A DNA stretch of 64,000 nucleotides from Zygnema cylindricum (taxonomy: Eukaryota > Streptophyta > Zygnematophyceae > Zygnematales > Zygnemataceae): NCBI GenBank assembly GCA_037447655.1, contig JBBHKE010000724.1, positions 22,930-86,929 on the forward strand, given 5' to 3'. The position numbers and the translations under genes were made by a program. Under the pieces are notes generated by a model. It was not told the origin of the DNA, searched no databases, and worked only from the letters and a program-made list of their open reading frames with translations. This document shows positions 59,865 through 64,000 of this stretch, piece after piece (the first letter of the stretch is position 1; the number at the start of each line of letters is the position of its first letter).

Positions 59865-60355
59865 AGAGAGGTTTTTGCTTCTCGAAATTATCCTCTTTCA
59901 CTCTTTTTGCCGAGGGACATTGGGCTCATTTCCAACAATTTTTGTAGGTTCGGAACTATCTCAATTTTGTTGTCTATTTTTTTTATATATACATTTGTAA
60001 GTTATGAACTTGCGTCCATAGGATGCATTTTTTGTCGTAAAAGACACATTTTTTTACAAAAAAAAAAAAAGAAAAAGACGGGGTGACTTTAATTTGATAT
60101 ATATCGAGCTTTAGACAGTTATCGTTTTTGGATGAAATGATGGATTGGATTGTGGTTTCTGTTTTTTTCTTCTTTTTGTTTGTTTGTTTTTGCCAGTTAT
60201 TGTTGGTTGCTATTTTTGTTTCTGTCTGTTTCTTGTTTATTCGAGTACCATACTGTTTTCGGATTAACCTAGAGAATCTGCAAATATTAAACTATTTTAA
60301 CTTGTTTTTGTTGAAAAATTGAGCTTCTGGTCGATTCTATCGTTTTTTATATAAG

Positions 60356-60645
60356 TACACCGTGAATCGCTACTAGCGTAAGGAAACAATTGCTATAAAG
60401 AGGATTCTTTTAGTGTTAGTAACTCTATTTCCAGTTTGAATGGCGAGAATGATTCTGAGCCGCTGGAAGAACTAGTGTTGAAAAAACAGCAATCAGTACT
60501 AATAACGCTATTTTGTGGTCAGTGTAAATAAAACCACAATAGTTCAATTATTACCAAGTTTGTTAGATAGTTATCTAGGTAGTTAGTTGGTTAGTTTAAC
60601 TAGTTTAATTGGAGTTATTAACTCTAATAGCAGTTCACAGTGCAC
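60356..60645. mobile_element. MITE family A copy
   Basis: Starts TACACCGTGAATCGCTACTA and ends ACTCTAATAGCAGTTCACAGTGCA, imperfect inverted termini. Confidence 0.55.
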
Positions 60646-60901
60646 TGCAATGTGCATTGACCTTGTAAGGTTATACATGAGGGATCTTTTTTTTTTTAGG
60701 ATTGAAGGATGCATAATGGGGGACTTTATTTAATGCAGTCCATACTAATTTATGTTAGAAAAATATGGATGATTTTCAACCGTTAACAAAAGTAGTGTTA
60801 CGAAGGAAACGACCAGTACTATTAACACTATTTTATGTCCAAGGGCCAGGTAAAGCAAGCACTAATTAGTGTTATTAACGCTAACAGCGATTAATGGTGT
60901 A
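60646..60901. mobile_element. Degenerate MITE family A copy
   Basis: Ends TTATTAACGCTAACAGCGATTAATGGTGTA. The left end is indistinct and adjoins the previous element. Confidence 0.4.
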
Positions 60902-62615
60902 ATGCATTTTTTTTTTTCGCTTTTTCTTTTGCATTCTTTCTGTCTGTTTTTATGAATTACTATTTGTTTCAGATTTCCATTTCCTTTTTTTGGTACAAGT
61001 AGATATGTGACAATTATTTGAATTATGGGATAGTTTCCCACTGAATGGTTACATACATTTGTGTTGAAGATAATGTATGTAAATATAGTTTACAATAGAC
61101 AGATATAGTACATGACTTCTTTTGTCAACTTATTTGTTAAATCAACTTGAATCGTCGATTTGAGAAACAACAAACTCACATTTTTTATTATTTCTTATAA
61201 GTCTATTTTGATTATTTATTATAATACTTTTTATTTGCTGCGCACAAAGACTTTAGCGAGTATACAAACAATATATTTCTCTTATATTTCTAACCTAATT
61301 TGTCGAGGTAAAGGCAATTTAAGAAGCAAACTGCACCACGTTTTCTTAAAGTTTGAAATGTTTTTGTGTGTCAATTTAAGCTTTATTTATAAAAAGGACG
61401 AAGGGAAACCATTTGAGTACATGGCAACAAGATTTTACTGGAAAGGGAATTTTACACGGTTTTCCGTTGCGAGTTCAGTAATAAAGATGAGTATTTTCTA
61501 AAAGTATTATATGATATAGTAAAATTCAATAATCGAATGAAATAATTATAAAGACAAAACAATTAAATGTGAAGAAAAGTCAAAGAGAAGCGCATAAAAA
61601 AGTTTCAATTTTTTAATCTTTGGTCTAATTTTTGGGATTTTTCCACTATTGTATCTTATCAACTTCTCGGCTATTTTTCAGTAAACCCAAAAAGAAAAAA
61701 TGATATTAAAAAAAAAAAAAACTTTTCCATTTTTACATCATCCCTGGAAATTCCCCTTCTCGAGAAAGAAAGAAATTTCATTTTTAAATATGCGAAAATT
61801 ATCTCCGAAAGTTTTCGTTCTCCATTTGTTAGCTTAACATTCCACCTTTTTTTTTAGCTAAAAAAAAAAAAAACAGTTTAAGACTAAACTAGACTTGCTA
61901 TTTTCAAAAAATTTAGACCTTAAATCGACTTAGGCACCGAAAATTTTGCCAAGATATGTTAAGAAATAACTTTGAATTTCAATTTCCAAGAATTTTGTTC
62001 ACATTCAAAAACTTCATGTTCACTCTGAAGTATTCCTTCTTTCTATTATTAAAAGTGGTTTTTTTTTCAGGATAATTTTTCGGGTTTTTTTGTATGGATT
62101 CTGATGCTAGTATTATTGACATCCATCGAAACCCCAAAATTAGAGTGGATTTTGTTGATAAAAACTTACAATAACAAAAAAAACAAAACAAAAAAATACA
62201 AGAAACATGGTAAAGCTCCGAACTAAATCTCAACTAAAACTAATTTTGAACGTGTCTTCTAATTTTGAGCAAGTACTTTTGTTCGCAAAAATCCACACTA
62301 ATTATGTTGACGTCATATCTTCCTTCCAAACTCTTAACCCTAAAACCTGAATCGCTAAAATCGAGTATGAATAAATAAAAAATATGAAGAAAGTAAGCAG
62401 TGTACGGAAATTTCGATTCAGTGCGATAAATAAAATACAGTACGAAATATGAAAAATCCGTGCGAACTTGCAAATCATGCGAGATTTTCTCCTTTCCAGC
62501 TTTCCTCCAAAACCGCACGAAATGCTCATTATGAAAATTTCGCACGAAATAATCGCACGTTTAGAGAATAGCCGTACTTTTTGTTCGGAGAAATACTACA
62601 CTAGAACCCAGCCAT
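60902..62615. other. AT-rich non-coding DNA
   Basis: No gene recognised. Frequent homopolymer A/T runs. ORFs up to about 113 codons have no domain and no splice partners. Confidence 0.5.
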
Positions 62616-62624
62616 AAAACTCTC

Positions 62625-62860
62625 CTTCTCCCTCTCTCTTTCTCCCTCCTCCCCCCCATCCCCTCCCTCTCTCTCTCTCCATATGTCCCATTCCTCTCCC
62701 CAAACTCACATTTGCTGGACTTGTGTCTCCCCTCTCTCTCCCCTCTCCCTCTCTCCCTTCTCCCTCTCCCTCTCTCCCTTCACCCTCTCCCTCTCTCCCT
62801 TCTCCCTCTCCCTCTCTCCCTTCTCCCTCTCCCTCTCTCCCTTCTCCCGCTCCTCCCCCC
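62625..62860. repeat. CTCTCCCTCTCCCTT tandem repeat
   Basis: A pyrimidine minisatellite with units such as CCCTTCTCCCTCTCCCTCTCT repeated about five times at 62750-62845. It immediately precedes a possible first coding exon. Confidence 0.85.
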
Positions 62861-62878
62861 TCTAAGACCAAAGGACCA

Positions 62879-63008
62879 ATGGCGGGACCCGAACAGGGGG
62901 GGGTAGAGGGAGAGGTAAAGGTACCAGAAACGACAAAAAAAATTGACCCAAAAGCTGCCAAAAAAGCGGAGAGATTGGCGGCGAGACAGGCCCAATCCCA
63001 GGCCTCAG
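62879..63008 (+). CDS. Possible first coding exon, gene unknown
   Basis: ATG at 62879 opens a 43-codon normal-complexity segment with TTKKIDPKAAKKAERLAA, then a potential donor GTGGGG at 63009. The Lys/Ala-rich helix resembles the charged N-terminal extensions of eukaryotic cytosolic aminoacyl-tRNA synthetases (valyl-type, for example), but this is only a resemblance. As at GAE and the orphan gene, a CT tract precedes it. No second exon is found before the window end, so it is partial or spurious. Confidence 0.28.
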
Positions 63009-63159
63009 GTGGGGGAGTGGAGGGAGAGAGAGAGAGAGGGAAAGAGAGAAAGAGGGACAGAGAGAGGGAAAGAGAGATAATTTAGTTAAGATTAAAAATT
63101 TCTCTAAACTAGATTAAGCGTGAAAATAAAAGGAATTCATCAATGTTAGCTACATAAAC

Positions 63160-63721
63160 ATCACTGCGGAAGGAGGAGATAGAGGGAGAGGGAGAGGGAA
63201 AGGGAGGATGGACATTCCCAAGGAGGGGAGAATGGGGTAGAGGGAGGGAAAGAGAGAGAGAGGAAAAACGAACATCTTTGAGGAAGGAGGAGAGAGGGAG
63301 AGGGAAAATGGACATCACCGAGGGAGGAGGGGAGAGAAGGAGAGAGGGAGAGGGAGAGGGAGAGGGAAAATGGACATCTTTGAAGGAAGGGAGAGAGGGA
63401 GAGAGGGAGAGGGCAAATGGACATCTCCGAGGAAGGAGGGGAGAGAAAGAAAGGGAAAGGGAAGAGGAAGAGTGAAAATGGAGATCTCCGAGGGAGGAGG
63501 GGAAAGAGAGGGAGAGACGGAGAGGACGAGGGAAAATGAACATCTCCGAGGAAGGAGGGAAAGAGGGAGAGAAAGAGGGAGAGGCAGAGGGAGAGGGAGA
63601 GGAAAAATGGACATCTTCGAGGAAGGAGGGGAGGGAGGGAGAGAGGGAGAGAGAGAAAATGGACATCACCGATGGAGGGGAGAGATGAAGAGAGGGAGAG
63701 GGAAAGCCAGAGAATGGACAG

Positions 63722-63725
<4 letters not shown>
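63160..63725 (+). repeat. Degenerate minisatellite around GGACATC
   Basis: About nine purine-rich units, 37-70 bases apart, each with AATGGACATCTCCGAGGAAG-like cores (about 63209, 63272, 63309, 63369, 63418, 63479, 63538, 63607, 63659) separated by GGGAGA runs. Long ORFs on both strands here are translations of the repeat. Confidence 0.8.

Positions 63726-63727
<2 letters not shown>

Positions 63728-63791
<64 letters not shown>
63728..63791. repeat. (AG)n microsatellite
   Basis: About 64 bases of near-perfect AG units. Confidence 0.95.
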
Positions 63792-63794
<3 letters not shown>

Positions 63795-64000
63795 CAAATC
63801 CCAAAACCCAGAATGCCAAAAATAAAAACCCCAAAGACCCCAAAAACCTCAAACCCTAAAACCTAAAAAAATCTAAAAAACCCAAAAACCCTGGACCCGT
63901 AAAACCCAAAATACTGAGAAAATCCTATAATCCAAAAATCCCAAACCCTAAAAACAACAAACCACGAAACCCTAAAACCCGGTATACATTCAGAAACCAA
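63792..64000. repeat. Degenerate telomere-like AACCCTAAA-rich DNA
   Basis: Dense CCCAAAA, CCTAAAA and AACCCTAAAA motifs to the window end (clear CCCTAAA near 63853, 63943 and 63969). The pattern recalls decayed plant-type telomere repeats (CCCTAAA) or short interstitial copies. It does not look like an intact telomere. Confidence 0.5.

Noticed and set aside
63109-63852. Long Ser/Leu/Pro-rich (minus) and Arg/Glu/Gly-rich (plus) ORFs
   Set aside because: They are translations of the GGGAGA minisatellite and AG microsatellite on both strands.

Overview
The window is nuclear DNA from a green-lineage eukaryote with a large, gene-poor, repeat-rich genome. Three intact spliced genes, one spliced pseudogene, one candidate orphan gene and one doubtful edge exon are spread over 64 kb. 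GT-AG introns and homopolymer and purine/pyrimidine tracts are everywhere. A plastid-type peroxiredoxin Q, a Golgi UDP-glucuronate 4-epimerase (pectin precursor synthesis) and a Root_cap-like secreted protein point to the streptophyte lineage (charophyte alga or early land plant). The species cannot be named from this sequence. I reconstructed the exons by hand from splice sites, reading phase and family similarity.

Layout. 1-3146: non-coding, with a terminal-inverted-repeat (TIR) element and a small MITE. 3147-9963 (-): 12-exon UDP-glucuronate 4-epimerase whose introns hold long CT/GA tracts. 9964-15520: several nested TIR elements. 15521-19520: LTR element with gag but no pol. 19560-23310: more TIR elements and a possible tRNA-derived SINE. 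23310-25950 (-): truncated Ty1/copia element (PBS, gag, protease, part of integrase). 27097-27609: a TIR element. 29167-33141 (-): 7-exon Root_cap-like secreted protein. 34185-44500: MITEs, copia reverse transcriptase and RNase H scraps, and a segmental duplication whose second copy (41790-43770) carries a candidate two-exon orphan gene, while its first copy (34387-35930) is broken. 44500-50600: MITE cluster and non-coding DNA. 50630-55190 (-): eIF4A-III pseudogene with all introns retained. 55398-56048: second copy of the 27097 TIR family, in the intergenic region shared with the divergent peroxiredoxin Q gene (56511-59765, +). 59766-64000: MITEs, CT/GA minisatellite DNA, a possible first coding exon at 62879-63008 and degenerate telomere-like DNA at the edge.

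The genes form no evident pathway or cluster; they are isolated housekeeping or cell-wall genes in transposon-rich DNA. I found no undescribed multi-gene system. The most informative signals are the multi-lesion eIF4A-III pseudogene, the gag-only LTR element, the several non-autonomous TIR families that occur two or more times here, and the duplicated locus with one intact and one broken copy of an unrecognised ORF.
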